A stretch of 19,619 nucleotides of DNA from Clostridiales bacterium (GCA_017649745.1 JAGCGE010000249.1:1-19619); one strand, 5' to 3'. Counted from the stretch's first letter, positions 9,301 through 15,984 are shown. The notes: generated by a model from the letters alone, not told the origin. Numbers and translations are program-made.

Positions 9301-10122
9301 CATAATTAAGAAAGTATTAAAGTGAAAGTTATACTTTGGCTTATGCTTCTCATTGACTAGCATGCTTTCGTGAGATACAACACTATTGAGTTTTGAGTTG
9401 TCTGTGATACGACTTAAATCACCTTCGTGCTCAATACCAATCAAAGGATTATCTTTAAATGCTTCAAGAGCAAAAGAGTTATTCTGTGCTGATGCCAGTT
9501 CTTTACTGTCGAATGGAGCCCAGTAACCATCAAACAGCTTTTGAATAATATCAAGTACTGTTGACTTACCAGTTCCTGGTGCTCCAAAGAAGACAGCAAA
9601 CTTTTGAATCTTTATAGAATCGCCTGATACAATTGAACCAATTACCCATTCAATCTTCTGCATCTCTTCAGGTTCATACAAATATCCAACAAGTTCATTC
9701 CAACATTTGGGTTCTGAGTCGCTAAGACTATATGGAAGTTGTTTACTAACATAATCTTTCTTCTCAGGTTTGTATCCTAAGAATATAGGTTTCGAATCCA
9801 ACTGAACAAAGTTGTCTGGAAGTCTATTTAAATATTCACAGAAGTCTTTCCAAGTCCTCGATGAAAAGTTCTTCATGTATCTAACTTCCATTTCACCATA
9901 GAAACCTTCTTTGACTGAGTCAGCAAACTTTCTAAGATCATTATCGATCATCTTTATTAGGTCATATGGACTTGTTGACCAGAACCCAGTTTCTTCATCA
10001 TACACAGCGTAAAACGAATGGCCTCTAACCATTAAATCTTTGCTTCGGCAAACAAGAAAATCGGGATAAATTTCTACATTTCCGTTCCTCATTCGCTTCT
10101 TTTCGATCTTGTAAAAATCCAT
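6346..10122 (-). CDS. SF3 helicase - AEP primase - family B DNA polymerase fusion, 1258 aa
   Basis: One polypeptide appears to carry three replication activities. Helicase part (about 1-330): Walker A GAPGTGKST at 180-188, an acidic Walker B-like segment (NPLIGIEHEGD) and the SF3 motif C-type FLIMASNKP, as in D5/Rep-type helicases. Primase part (about 450-640): catalytic IDFDIKD (D511, D513), SGKGIHLHY (543-551) and EVKVFTGN, the archaeo-eukaryotic primase pattern. Exonuclease: FDVEVYPN (D710, E712), GFNCRRYD (N758, D763) and YCCND (Y851, D855). Polymerase: motif A VLDVASMHPSSI (D951), motif B KLVINSVYGY (N1020, Y1023, G1024) and motif C HIKTDS (D1073), where the first D of the usual DTD is K. 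Unusual order: the helicase precedes the primase. Ribosome site GGGAG; no frameshift seen. Confidence 0.9.
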   Translation of the reverse strand: MDFYKIEKKRMRNGNVEIYPDFLVCRSKDLMVRGHSFYAVYDEETGFWSTSPYDLIKMIDNDLRKFADSVKEGFYGEMEVRYMKNFSSRTWKDFCEYLNRLPDNFVQLDSKPIFLGYKPEKKDYVSKQLPYSLSDSEPKCWNELVGYLYEPEEMQKIEWVIGSIVSGDSIKIQKFAVFFGAPGTGKSTVLDIIQKLFDGYWAPFDSKELASAQNNSFALEAFKDNPLIGIEHEGDLSRITDNSKLNSVVSHESMLVNEKHKPKYNFHFNTFLIMASNKPVKITDAKAGTIRRLIDIYPKGVTLPESKYWELYEGIDYELGSIANKCLNVYKSLGKSYFNGYKPLEMQDRTDAFFNFVKEHYDIFNDMEYITLKQAFSLYKKYIEEYCSNKFNPVMFEFRDDLKDYFDNFDEDLFVVDNNGKRLHLRSVYSNFKGEKIFKKFNGRKQTKKEWLEFKEQKSLLDDICKECPAQYSNRHGVPSKPWKDVKSVLGDLDTTKEHYVQVPSNMIVIDFDIKDESGEKSYELNLAEAKKWSKTYAELSKSGKGIHLHYFYDGDPTLLSRDYADSIEVKVFTGNSALRRKVTQCNDIQIATISSGLALKQKSGRKMNEQVLKDEKHLRSCIIKALKLQVWPNHKPSIDYIDMILTKAYDSGMVYNVEDMRNDILTFAFASRNQSEYCVGVVKKLKLKSESESPPDLAYTDEDPIMLFDVEVYPNLFIFCYKKYGSGSKVVRLMNPSAEDLTKLIFHGNKKRWVGFNCRRYDNHIVYARTLGYTNEMLFDISQRIINEKNDRGCFFGEAYNLSWADIYDYADVKQSLKKWEIELGIHHQEMDWPWDQPIPEELWEKAADYCCNDVLATEAVFDATQEDLTVRKILAELSGLSINDPSRLHTTKIIFGDDKKPELVYTDLSEMFPGYTYSFGHSNYRGEDPGEGGYVFAVPGMYGRTPVLDVASMHPSSIIALNLFGKYTDNFKMLKDIRILIKHKEFDKVAKMFDGKLANYLTDESTAKKLSKALKLVINSVYGYTTAKFANPFKDPRNIDNIVAKRGALFMIDLKHIVQDELNYPVAHIKTDSIKIPGADQKVVDRVVAEGKKYGYDFEIEEVFEKFCLVNDAVFVGKEEGTGEWITTGAQFQVPYVKKTLFTHEPLIFDDFCVTRAVKTSMYLEFEKPDGTIERSFVGKVGRFCPMKTHGGRLVCARGDDKFNSVTDSKDWLWLESEVVKRLGYEDDIDYGYFESKAIEAKETISQFGDFEEFVS

Positions 10123-10305
10123 TTAATGGCTCCCTTCGTTGTACCAATTTTGCACCGCACCACAATTTTTTTACCAACTTTAAATAACCTTATAATAAAA
10201 TTAAATTTCTAGGGACTTTTATTTTAATATCAAAATTTGGTGATTTGGTGCAAAAAAGGCCATTTTTAGCCGTTTTTTGGCCATTTTTGGCATTTTGCAC
10301 CATTT
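10123..10305 (-). other. Intergenic candidate origin or control region
   Basis: This 183-bp stretch has no gene. It holds three copies of GGTGCAAAA: inverted pair at 10247-10255 (plus) and 10293-10301 (minus), which can fold into a long hairpin, and one at 10148-10156 (minus). Inside the hairpin are repeats of GCCATTTTT and GGCC. Between 10157 and 10232 lies a very AT-rich run, and a TGATATT copy is at 10226-10232. Repeats plus AT-rich DNA directly upstream of the replication fusion suit an origin, a terminator/promoter pair, or an autoregulatory operator. None is proven. Confidence 0.4.
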
Positions 10306-10578
10306 TTACTTTTCTGAATTTTCCTCATTTTCAGGGTCATTTTTTTCAGAATTGGAAATTTTTTGGTAAATTCGGTATCTTGTAACAATATCTTCAAGCA
10401 ACAAACCGAACACTATAAAGTGCCATTTTCTGTTAGACTTCTCAATTCTGTCAAGTCGTCTCTTAACCTCTCCAGAGAATCGATTAAATACGTCAGCATT
10501 CCTACTAGTAAGACTATAAATTCTGTCCATATCGCGATCTAAGCTACGAACTTTCTTAAACAGATGATTGTTATCCAT
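10306..10578 (-). CDS. Small basic protein with a short hydrophobic segment, 90 aa
   Basis: N-terminal charged helix (MDNNHLFKKVRSLDRDMDRI), then WHFIVFGLLLEDIVTRYRIY (residues 52-71), which may be a short membrane or amphipathic helix, and an acidic tail rich in E, N and S. It is the last gene before the 183-bp gene-free region upstream of the polymerase fusion. Ribosome site AAAGGAG. No family recognised. Confidence 0.65.
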   Translation of the reverse strand: MDNNHLFKKVRSLDRDMDRIYSLTSRNADVFNRFSGEVKRRLDRIEKSNRKWHFIVFGLLLEDIVTRYRIYQKISNSEKNDPENEENSEK

Positions 10579-10593
10579 AATATTTTTCTCCTT

Positions 10594-11109
10594 TTACATT
10601 TCTTCTTGAAACTCATCTAGTGAGTTCAAATACCACATCCATTGATACCAAATATCAACATTTCTTAAATCTCTGCCGGACGGGAAATAGCAACAACCAC
10701 CATCTCCGTCAGGTTGATAGCGGCGTTCCACAAATCTCTCTAAGATTCTTAAAACCTCTACTTCATTATAATTCTGATTATCATACATAAGCAATCCTAA
10801 GCTACGTATCATATACCAGAACCACCTCTCCGGACATGACTCAGAATATCCAACAAGATCATCTAGTTTCCGAGCCAATGCAACCAACACCTCAAGGATG
10901 GAAGGACCGTTATCAAAGTTTAGAACCATATTAGGATAATCCCTAAGAAAGTCCTTACGCTGTTGTTCAGCGTCTATGATACGATCCTCATCCCGAGGTA
11001 ATATGGCAGAAAAGTTATGTGAGTATAGGCAATTTAAGAGATTAGAATATTTGGCTATTTCCTCATCAGAGCAAACGAAGTTACTCAACCAGAGTAAATA
11101 TCCATCCAT
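10594..11109 (-). CDS. Conserved gut-phage protein ending in IWYQWMWYL, 171 aa
   Basis: Recognisable features: MDGYLLWLSNFVCSDEEIAK, 'SILEVLVALARKLDDLVGY', 'RWFWYMIRSLGLLMYDN', 'VERRYQPDGDGGCCYFPSGR' and 'VDIWYQWMWYLN'. I recall this arrangement from a conserved gut-phage family of unknown function ('xxVALAxRxExxxxxxxxxxRxxxWFWxMIxxLGL...DxRxVEIWYQMxWYL'). The start lies 10 bp after the previous gene with only a weak GGTGG site, suggesting translational coupling. No catalytic motif seen. Confidence 0.7.
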   Translation of the reverse strand: MDGYLLWLSNFVCSDEEIAKYSNLLNCLYSHNFSAILPRDEDRIIDAEQQRKDFLRDYPNMVLNFDNGPSILEVLVALARKLDDLVGYSESCPERWFWYMIRSLGLLMYDNQNYNEVEVLRILERFVERRYQPDGDGGCCYFPSGRDLRNVDIWYQWMWYLNSLDEFQEEM

Positions 11110-11119
11110 AAGCCACCAT

Positions 11120-11710
11120 CTACTTTCTATAAGTTACAGAATAGTAGGTATCCGTCTGATCATCCTTAATAAACCACTCATTAATTCCGTCGATATTATG
11201 CTCATTGATCATCTTATTGATCATAGTAGTGCCCAATCTAGGCCAATCTTCGAAAATATCATCAGACTGATCTTCGTAGACGTCACCATTCTCATCAATT
11301 TCAAGCTCCATTGTGCTACCATATGTATCAGCAGCATCAAACTCTTCACTCTTGATGAAATATGGCGTCTTACGTTTACTCTTCTTTTTGGGCTTCTCCT
11401 GTACAACGACTTCCTTAGGTTCGTCAAATGGAATATCATTCTTCTCTTCGATAATGACCTCTTCGGACTTACCGTATTCCATTTGCTCAAGAATTTCAGG
11501 TGCAAGATCCTCAGGCTTAACGAGCTTCTCAGCAACAATTTCTTCGCGTTCAGCTTCTCTCTGTTCATACGAATTAATTACTGCATTAATTTCGTTAGAT
11601 GCCCATTCTGCAGCTTTCTTTTGCGACGCTTTGTAGCCAAGATAATATCCACCTGAGCCTATACCAAGCGCTCCAAGAATATTCAAGGCTACTTTCACAC
11701 CTTTCTTCAT
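11120..11710 (-). CDS. Membrane-anchored protein with YFIKSEEF C-terminal domain, 196 aa
   Basis: Residues 7-27 (VALNILGALGIGSGGYYLGY) form an N-terminal glycine-rich membrane helix after MKKG. A charged linker (residues 30-115, rich in E and K, with KPKKKSKRK) is followed by a small C-terminal domain: PYFIKSEEFDAADTYGSTME, then ENGDVYEDQSDDIFEDWP. This resembles the 'PYVIxxEEFxxxDGYxxxxLxYYxDGVLxDE' domain I recall from gut phages. It lies with the neighbouring membrane and unknown genes. Function unknown. AAGGAGG precedes the ATG. Confidence 0.7.
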   Translation of the reverse strand: MKKGVKVALNILGALGIGSGGYYLGYKASQKKAAEWASNEINAVINSYEQREAEREEIVAEKLVKPEDLAPEILEQMEYGKSEEVIIEEKNDIPFDEPKEVVVQEKPKKKSKRKTPYFIKSEEFDAADTYGSTMELEIDENGDVYEDQSDDIFEDWPRLGTTMINKMINEHNIDGINEWFIKDDQTDTYYSVTYRK

Positions 11711-11723
11711 GTAAAAGTCCTCC

Positions 11724-12014
11724 TTACCATGTGTTGCTCAATTTATTTACAGTGTCGCCAGAACCACTATAAATTACTTCATAAACTCCGTCAGCATCTT
11801 TAATATCATCATCCTCAAGCCAAAGCTTCATGATCAACTGACAAGCATAATTATTCTGAGCATCCGGAACCGGAGCCCAATATACATCACTCAAATCTCC
11901 CTGATTCGTATAGAACCAATTGGTCTTTTCACTTCTCTCAGGAATATCATTCAAATCTGCAGGCATAAGCTTATAACAGAACTTCCCATTTACAATTGCA
12001 TAATAATCTACCAT
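11724..12014 (-). CDS. Hypothetical protein, 96 aa
   Basis: Soluble, aromatic-rich and acidic (MVDYYAIVNGKFCYKLMPAD, then DLSDVYWAPVPDAQNN). No motif recognised. It sits 2 bp after the preceding gene, with GGAGG in the junction, and is part of the 13.8-10.3 kb set of unknown genes. Two copies of TGATATT occur inside it, both encoding Asp-Ile. Confidence 0.65.
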   Translation of the reverse strand: MVDYYAIVNGKFCYKLMPADLNDIPERSEKTNWFYTNQGDLSDVYWAPVPDAQNNYACQLIMKLWLEDDDIKDADGVYEVIYSGSGDTVNKLSNTW

Positions 12015-12016
12015 AA

Positions 12017-12634
12017 TTAATCCTCCAAATGTTTAGGTTTGGGCAAATTCAATGTGTATCCATTAGGTGTAGCGCTTACATGTGCGTTACCAAGATTCTT
12101 CCAACCCCATTTATTAAATACTGCTTCATTACGATAACCGTTCTTTACAACTGTTTCATGAGAATATAAATCAGATACAGTTACCTGAGGATAGTTATCG
12201 AGCATCTCAACAAGATCGCTTAAACAATCTTTTGCTTCTTCAAATGTAGAGAACAAAGGTTCAGCATAAGATGTTACCATGTCAGGAGATAATTTCTTAG
12301 AAATATCACCATTGAGGCTCGAGGCATAATAGCTGCTATAACTTACTCTCTTGCCGCTGCCTCCAAGCCATGACGACTGAATTCCTTTGTTAACTACTGC
12401 TTTTTCTCCATAGAATATCATTGTGACAGTGTTTGTGACGACGTTTACAATAAAGTCTTTAATTGAGGGCACTACAACACCCTCAAAGACTTTACCTTTA
12501 ACCGTACCCAAATCTTCGGCAATAAATACTTCACGTATCCTACGCCATCCATGAGACTTAGGCTTTACGTCAACAATATCAATTTTATCAGACTGTTTAG
12601 GCATAAAACTGCCAGGAACAGGCGGTGTAACCAT
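12017..12634 (-). CDS. Conserved gut-phage protein of unknown function, 205 aa
   Basis: I recall a frequent gut-phage family with the same order of motifs: a basic N-terminus, 'FIxEDxxxVKxxxxxxVxVPxIKxxIxxxV', a glycine/serine 'YxSYY' segment, and a C-terminal 'VSDLYxxxxxxxxxxxxxKWGWxxLxxAxVxxxxxGYxLxLPKP'. Here these are FIAEDLGTVKG (about 33-43), VPSIKDFIVNVVTN, SYSSYYASS, and VSDLYSH through NGYTLNLPKPK. The family tends to sit next to DUF6353-type genes, as here. No known activity. Strong AAAGGAGG ribosome site. Starts 12 bp after the candidate frameshift extension ends. Confidence 0.7.
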   Translation of the reverse strand: MVTPPVPGSFMPKQSDKIDIVDVKPKSHGWRRIREVFIAEDLGTVKGKVFEGVVVPSIKDFIVNVVTNTVTMIFYGEKAVVNKGIQSSWLGGSGKRVSYSSYYASSLNGDISKKLSPDMVTSYAEPLFSTFEEAKDCLSDLVEMLDNYPQVTVSDLYSHETVVKNGYRNEAVFNKWGWKNLGNAHVSATPNGYTLNLPKPKHLED

Positions 12635-12646
12635 GTTGACCTCCTT

Positions 12647-12775
12647 TTAATCGTAACTAAGCCAGAACGTTTCAGGAAACTCATAATACCAGAATAAATC
12701 TGATAAGTCAGTATCATGACGATCTGCCCATAAATAATACTTTAGATCTTCAGTTAAATATCCTTCAGTGGGTTT
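12647..12775 (-). other. Candidate -1 frameshift extension of the DUF6353-like gene
   Basis: The 0-frame ends shortly after the codons GCA AAC CCA. The heptamer A-AAC-CCA there (12769-12775) has the X-XXY-YYZ layout of a -1 slip site. In the -1 frame the sequence continues after the proline for 40 codons: TEGYLTEDLKYYLWADRHDT, then DLSDLFWYYEFPETFWLSYD, and stops directly before the AAAAGGAGG of the next gene. No ATG, GTG or TTG exists in this frame, so it cannot easily be an independent gene. AAAGGAGG lies 22 bases upstream of the slip site. A simple indel or assembly error would look the same. YYY=CCC is an uncommon slip sequence. Confidence 0.45.
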
Positions 12776-13767
12776 GCCGCGACTGCGCGCTGCTTAGCCT
12801 CCTTTAACTGTCCAGGTCTGGGAACAATCGAGTTGAAAATATCAATGTAGAGATGATCATACATGATAGCACCATCTGCATCGCATTCACCATAAATACG
12901 ATAAACAACCTGATCATCTTCATGACGATTCTCATTGAACACAATATAGTAGTTCTCAGCTTCCTCAAGCTTATAAGATCTGGAAGAACTGAAATGCTTT
13001 CTGATTTCGTTAAGATTAACAAAACCATACAACGTAACAGCCTTTCCGATAACGTCTCCCATGACTCTCATGATCTGACTAACATTCCAATCGAAATTAG
13101 CTGTCCAATCAGAAAGTTCTGCCTTTTCCCACTTAATCGAAGTAGGAGAAAGCATTACAGTCGTAGGCTGAGAATATCCTTCACGCTCTGCAAAGTACTT
13201 AGACTCACTATCATACACAATTACAGCGTTACTCAAGAACATCTTGTCGAGATCATTCGGGATGCCGCCACTATAAGGTGCCGCTGCCTCTTCTGTCGTC
13301 TCTTGACCTTCCTCAGGCTCCTTAGGAATATTCCCTTGAGCTTCCAAGAGCTTCTGATTGAGTGCATGCTCTGCTGCCAAAGCTGCTGTAGTGGTCGTAA
13401 GATCGTGCTTAAGATCGAAATGAGATTTGGACAAAAGACCAACAGATGCTGCTGTCAAACAAACAGGAAGAGCATAGTTCTTTACCGTTCCTTTAACAAT
13501 TCCACGATAAACTCTACGTCTTCCTTCAGCATTTACCTGTCTCATTTCTTCACAATCCGTATCAGCATCAACAAGATTGTCAAGCTGTCTAGCATACATT
13601 TCATGCATGTCATGCTGCTTTGCTCCTGCACGTGCCGCTGTTACAACTGCTGCCACTTCAGTTACCACGCCTGCTCCAAACAGAATATCATTCTTATGTG
13701 ACTTCAAAAAGAATTTTGTGCTATGAGCAACCCGCTTAGCTTTAACTTTTACTTTACCTAACTTCAT
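12754..13767 (-). CDS. DUF6353-like phage membrane protein, 337 aa (0-frame product)
   Basis: N-terminal basic segment, then LKSHKNDILFGAGVVTEVAA and VVTAARAGAKQ (first hydrophobic helix, about residues 23-50), and KNYALPVCLTAASVGLLSKS (second helix). This 'KSHxxxILxGxGVxxxxxxVxxxxxA' followed by a second 'xYxLPxxLTxxSVxxLxxS' matches my memory of DUF6353 proteins, very common in gut phages and of unknown function. A low-complexity Glu-rich linker (EPEEGQETTEEAAA) leads to a soluble C-terminal domain containing the family's VNLNEIRKHF segment. Start at 13767 has AAAGGAGAAGTCAA; a longer in-frame version has no ribosome site. The 3' end may continue by -1 frameshifting. Confidence 0.7.
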   Translation of the reverse strand: MKLGKVKVKAKRVAHSTKFFLKSHKNDILFGAGVVTEVAAVVTAARAGAKQHDMHEMYARQLDNLVDADTDCEEMRQVNAEGRRRVYRGIVKGTVKNYALPVCLTAASVGLLSKSHFDLKHDLTTTTAALAAEHALNQKLLEAQGNIPKEPEEGQETTEEAAAPYSGGIPNDLDKMFLSNAVIVYDSESKYFAEREGYSQPTTVMLSPTSIKWEKAELSDWTANFDWNVSQIMRVMGDVIGKAVTLYGFVNLNEIRKHFSSSRSYKLEEAENYYIVFNENRHEDDQVVYRIYGECDADGAIMYDHLYIDIFNSIVPRPGQLKEAKQRAVAANPLKDI

Positions 13768-14092
13768 TTGACTTCTCCTTTGCATGTTCATCCAGAATGA
13801 ATTCAATACACTGAATTGCTTTTTTGAGATCTTCATCTCCGTTTTTCTTTTTCCATCTCCACAGATACTTAATAGCATTCCATGTCCAGCCTGCTTCGTA
13901 TCCAGAGAGATCTTCCGTTGCCGCTGCCAGTACGTCTTTACATTCGATACCTAATCGCGACTGGTAATGATTAGGGTGACTGACTACATTATTTTCCTGT
14001 TTGGAAATATCAGTCTTTGCTCCTTTGATTTCAGGAATGCTGCTTGGCATAGGCTCGACAATTCCTAGAAATCCGTCATAAACTTCACTCAT
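13754..14092 (-). CDS. DUF3310 family phage protein, 112 aa
   Basis: Residues 37-100 match the DUF3310 pattern: SHPNHYQ (38-44), GIECKDV (48-54), a helix, then NAIKYLWRWKKKNGDEDLKK (72-91) and an IEFIL tail. DUF3310 is a small domain common in tailed phages of Gram-positive bacteria, often near replication or nucleotide-metabolism genes, sometimes fused to nucleotide enzymes; its reaction is not known to me. The first 33 residues are a variable leader containing KTDISK. The 3' end overlaps the next gene by 14 bp. Ribosome site AAAGGAGAG. Confidence 0.85.
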   Translation of the reverse strand: MSEVYDGFLGIVEPMPSSIPEIKGAKTDISKQENNVVSHPNHYQSRLGIECKDVLAAATEDLSGYEAGWTWNAIKYLWRWKKKNGDEDLKKAIQCIEFILDEHAKEKSNEVR

Positions 14093-14120
14093 ACAACTCT
14101 CCTTTCACAAAATATCAAAG

Positions 14121-14155
14121 AATAAAAGGACGTGATTATAGTCCTTCTATTATAG
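14121..14155 (-). terminator. Hairpin with T-rich tail plus conserved TATAAT block (copy B)
   Basis: On the minus strand, CTATAATAGAAGGAC is followed by a loop and GTCCTTTTATT; the stem ATAGAAGGAC pairs with GTCCTTTTAT over ten positions with one G:U. The hairpin with a U-rich tail looks like an intrinsic terminator between the 72-aa gene and the DUF3310 gene. The block CTATAATAGAAGG and about 20 bp upstream recur at 4649-4661 after the SF2 helicase gene. The TATAAT could also be a -10 box, though no good -35 is visible. Confidence 0.5.
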
Positions 14156-14368
14156 AGATTGATTTCGCTGCGATTCCAGAGTTGTACGGATCTTATACTT
14201 CACGGATTCATAAGGTTCGTCAACCTGAGCGTAGTAATTTTTACATGTAATCAATGTCTTACCAGGCTCATCAACGTCAGGTTCGATAGACTCAATAGCG
14301 TCAATGTTAATTGTGGCAGGATAAGTCTTGTCGTTAAGTTTGTCGATTCTCATTACTTCAATGAACAT
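14150..14368 (-). CDS. Small beta-rich protein, FlbD-like fold suspected, 72 aa
   Basis: MFIEVMRIDKLNDKTYPATI followed by NIDAIESIEPD and LITCKNYYAQVDEPYESV reads as alternating short strands like 'I.L..ldG..v.iN.d.Ie.Ie...dT.I...nG....V.Es..eI', a pattern of FlbD-type small proteins common in phages. This is a weak structural guess. Start at 14368 is preferred because GGAGG sits 8 bases upstream; earlier in-frame codons fall inside the ribosome site. The stop lies inside a conserved CTATAATAGAAGG hairpin element. Confidence 0.6.
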   Translation of the reverse strand: MFIEVMRIDKLNDKTYPATINIDAIESIEPDVDEPGKTLITCKNYYAQVDEPYESVKYKIRTTLESQRNQSL

Positions 14369-14597
14369 CTTCATCACCTCCGGTTAATAATGTTACTTTA
14401 ATTGCAGGCCCTTTGGGCTTTTTGGAAATATCAGTCTTAACTGCACCGTAAAGAACGTGTACGGCCTCGTTGAACTCCTTAGGAGAGAGGTTGTATTCGC
14501 ACAGGTCGCAGTTGTAGTTATGGCATTTGTCTTCGGCAAGTTCTTTTACGCACTTGTCATTGATTTCGATAATATTAAGGGCTTCTTCGATTGTCAT
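14358..14597 (-). CDS. Small cysteine-containing protein, 79 aa
   Basis: An N-terminal helix (MTIEEALNIIEINDKCVKEL) precedes CHNYNCDLCEYN, which with C16 could bind a metal. The tail contains KTDISK, also present in the unrelated DUF3310 protein at 13754; both are encoded by an identical 17-bp stretch centred on the TGATATT motif. It overlaps the next gene by 11 bp. No family recognised. Confidence 0.65.
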   Translation of the reverse strand: MTIEEALNIIEINDKCVKELAEDKCHNYNCDLCEYNLSPKEFNEAVHVLYGAVKTDISKKPKGPAIKVTLLTGGDEDVH

Positions 14598-14609
14598 GGG
14601 CGTTCTCCT

Positions 14610-14993
14610 TTAAATTTGGTTATCAGCCATATCAGTTGCAGCATCACGAAGTTCATCGATTTCTTCTTTTACTTCAGCAAGTCTTTTTTCCAGATAATCA
14701 ATTTCCTTAGCCTTATTAAGACGCTTCTCAAGGCCTTTCACCTGCTGCTTAAGGTTCAGAAGCTTATCATCATGTGTATCCAAAATATCTTCAATAGCTC
14801 TTAAGAAAACTTCATTGATGGCTTCCTGAAGTGTAAGGTACGTTTTTCCTCCAACAATAACAGGATTTCCTTTCATACCTTCTTCATCTGTAATACGATA
14901 CGCTTTTACGGTTTTGTTTTCTTTTCCACTCTGATACTCATATTCACGAATATCATACCCTCTGAGTGAAAAGATAATGCCATTTTCTTTCAT
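14610..14993 (-). CDS. Protein with C-terminal coiled coil, 127 aa
   Basis: N-terminal half is beta-like (MKENGIIFSLRGYDIREYEY) with GNPVIVGGKTYLTLQEAINE; residues 75-115 are a long charged helix (KLLNLKQQVKGLEKRLNKAK and on), consistent with a coiled coil. Start has CGGAGGG at good spacing. Placed between hypothetical genes; function unknown. Confidence 0.7.
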   Translation of the reverse strand: MKENGIIFSLRGYDIREYEYQSGKENKTVKAYRITDEEGMKGNPVIVGGKTYLTLQEAINEVFLRAIEDILDTHDDKLLNLKQQVKGLEKRLNKAKEIDYLEKRLAEVKEEIDELRDAATDMADNQI

Positions 14994-15023
14994 TTTAATT
15001 GCCCTCCGTTTCTTTACCCATTT

Positions 15024-15374
15024 TTACTCCTTTGCTTCGTCATTAAAAGTCTCCTTATAAGTTTCCTTTAATTTCTTAATAATATCATCTGCCGTAAGCC
15101 ATCCAGCCGGTTCTTCTCCAAATGGACCTGCCCAACATTCAAGCAAATTCTGATTTTTATAAGGCTTCAAACAAATATCAACGCCACCGTATGTACCTTG
15201 TCCATTAATTACAGACCATTTCCAACCTCCAATCCAAAAATGAGTTCTACAAACACATTCATCAGACTTATCTTTCCATTCGATTTTATGCTCATCTAAA
15301 TATTTACGTATCTTAACCATTTCTTCGACTGGTTCAAAATTTTCTTTTGCATTTTCTTCAATCGATTTATTCAT
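15024..15374 (-). CDS. Hypothetical protein, 116 aa
   Basis: Sequence features: a helical start (MNKSIEENAKENFEPVEEMV), then a compact beta-rich core with HFWIGGWKWSVINGQGTYGG, an LLECWAGPFGEEPAGWLTAD segment and a basic/acidic helical tail. The central GGWKWSVINGQGTYGGVD pattern resembles small phage proteins of unknown function. GAGGAGGATTTTA lies before the ATG at 15374; a longer in-frame version reaching 15470 would overlap the upstream gene by about 100 bp and lacks a ribosome site. Confidence 0.65.
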   Translation of the reverse strand: MNKSIEENAKENFEPVEEMVKIRKYLDEHKIEWKDKSDECVCRTHFWIGGWKWSVINGQGTYGGVDICLKPYKNQNLLECWAGPFGEEPAGWLTADDIIKKLKETYKETFNDEAKE

Positions 15375-15678
15375 TAAAATCCTCCTCTTTGACTTTACAT
15401 GTATAGGGTATAGAATAATCAAAATGATTCTGAAGCCTCTGTAAATCCCATTTGGCTTCTTTAATATCACTATACAGATAATCGATGTACACCTTTGGTC
15501 TCTTTAAGAAAATAGCATAATAAACCTCGGATACATAAATATTTCCAGTATAATCACATTCTGTACGATGAGTAATTTTCCTAATCTGGAAGTCTAGAAT
15601 ATCAAAGACTACCTTACTTGTCCATTCTAACATATAAGAATTATTAGCTTTTTCAATAGTTTCTTGACACTTACTCAT
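15367..15678 (-). CDS. Hypothetical protein, 103 aa
   Basis: Aromatic-rich, soluble protein (VYYAIFLKRPKVYIDYLYSD, then DLQRLQNHFDYSIPY). No motif recognised. Start at 15678 is set by GGAG plus a TGATATTT spacer; the upstream GTG of the same motif is an alternative only three codons earlier. The 3' end overlaps the start of the next gene by 8 bp, with GGAGG inside its last codons, so translation is probably coupled. Confidence 0.65.
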   Translation of the reverse strand: MSKCQETIEKANNSYMLEWTSKVVFDILDFQIRKITHRTECDYTGNIYVSEVYYAIFLKRPKVYIDYLYSDIKEAKWDLQRLQNHFDYSIPYTCKVKEEDFNE

Positions 15679-15683
15679 AAATA

Positions 15684-15983
15684 TCACTCCTTTTCTCCAA
15701 CAAACTCATCCATATAGATTTGTATAACTTCAGGTTCTTTTTTAGGAGATTCAGGTTTTCTTGCAATAACAATCTTTTTACCATTAAATAGTTCAGGTAA
15801 GCAAGCTCTTATAATTGAAATATCAGTGTCTTCTAGTTTTCTTAGACGCTTAATTTCTTTTGAAAGCTCAATAATCTTGTTATCTCGTCTCTTAACCTTT
15901 CTCGTGAGTTCTCGATTATCTTTCTCGAGTTTTTTAATGATCTCGCTATACTCTTCAATACTGCATAAGTAAATATCAGCCAT
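15684..15983 (-). CDS. Coiled-coil protein, 99 aa
   Basis: After MADIYLCSIEEYSEI, residues 14-52 are a charged heptad repeat (KKLEKDNRELTRKVKRRDNK and on), a convincing coiled coil of about five turns; the last third is extended and lysine/proline-rich (RKPESPKKEPEV). The start at 15983 follows AAGGAGGAGTGAT. Its own stop codon is the TGA of a TGATATTTATG that starts the next gene. Probably a dimeric or oligomeric small protein; no family recognised. Confidence 0.7.
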   Translation of the reverse strand: MADIYLCSIEEYSEIIKKLEKDNRELTRKVKRRDNKIIELSKEIKRLRKLEDTDISIIRACLPELFNGKKIVIARKPESPKKEPEVIQIYMDEFVGEKE

Positions 15984-15984
15984 A

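Noticed and set aside
12853..13701. Long plus-strand open frame of 282 codons
   Set aside because: It is the antisense shadow of the DUF6353-like gene; the peptide is full of I, R, C and S with no motif and no ribosome site.
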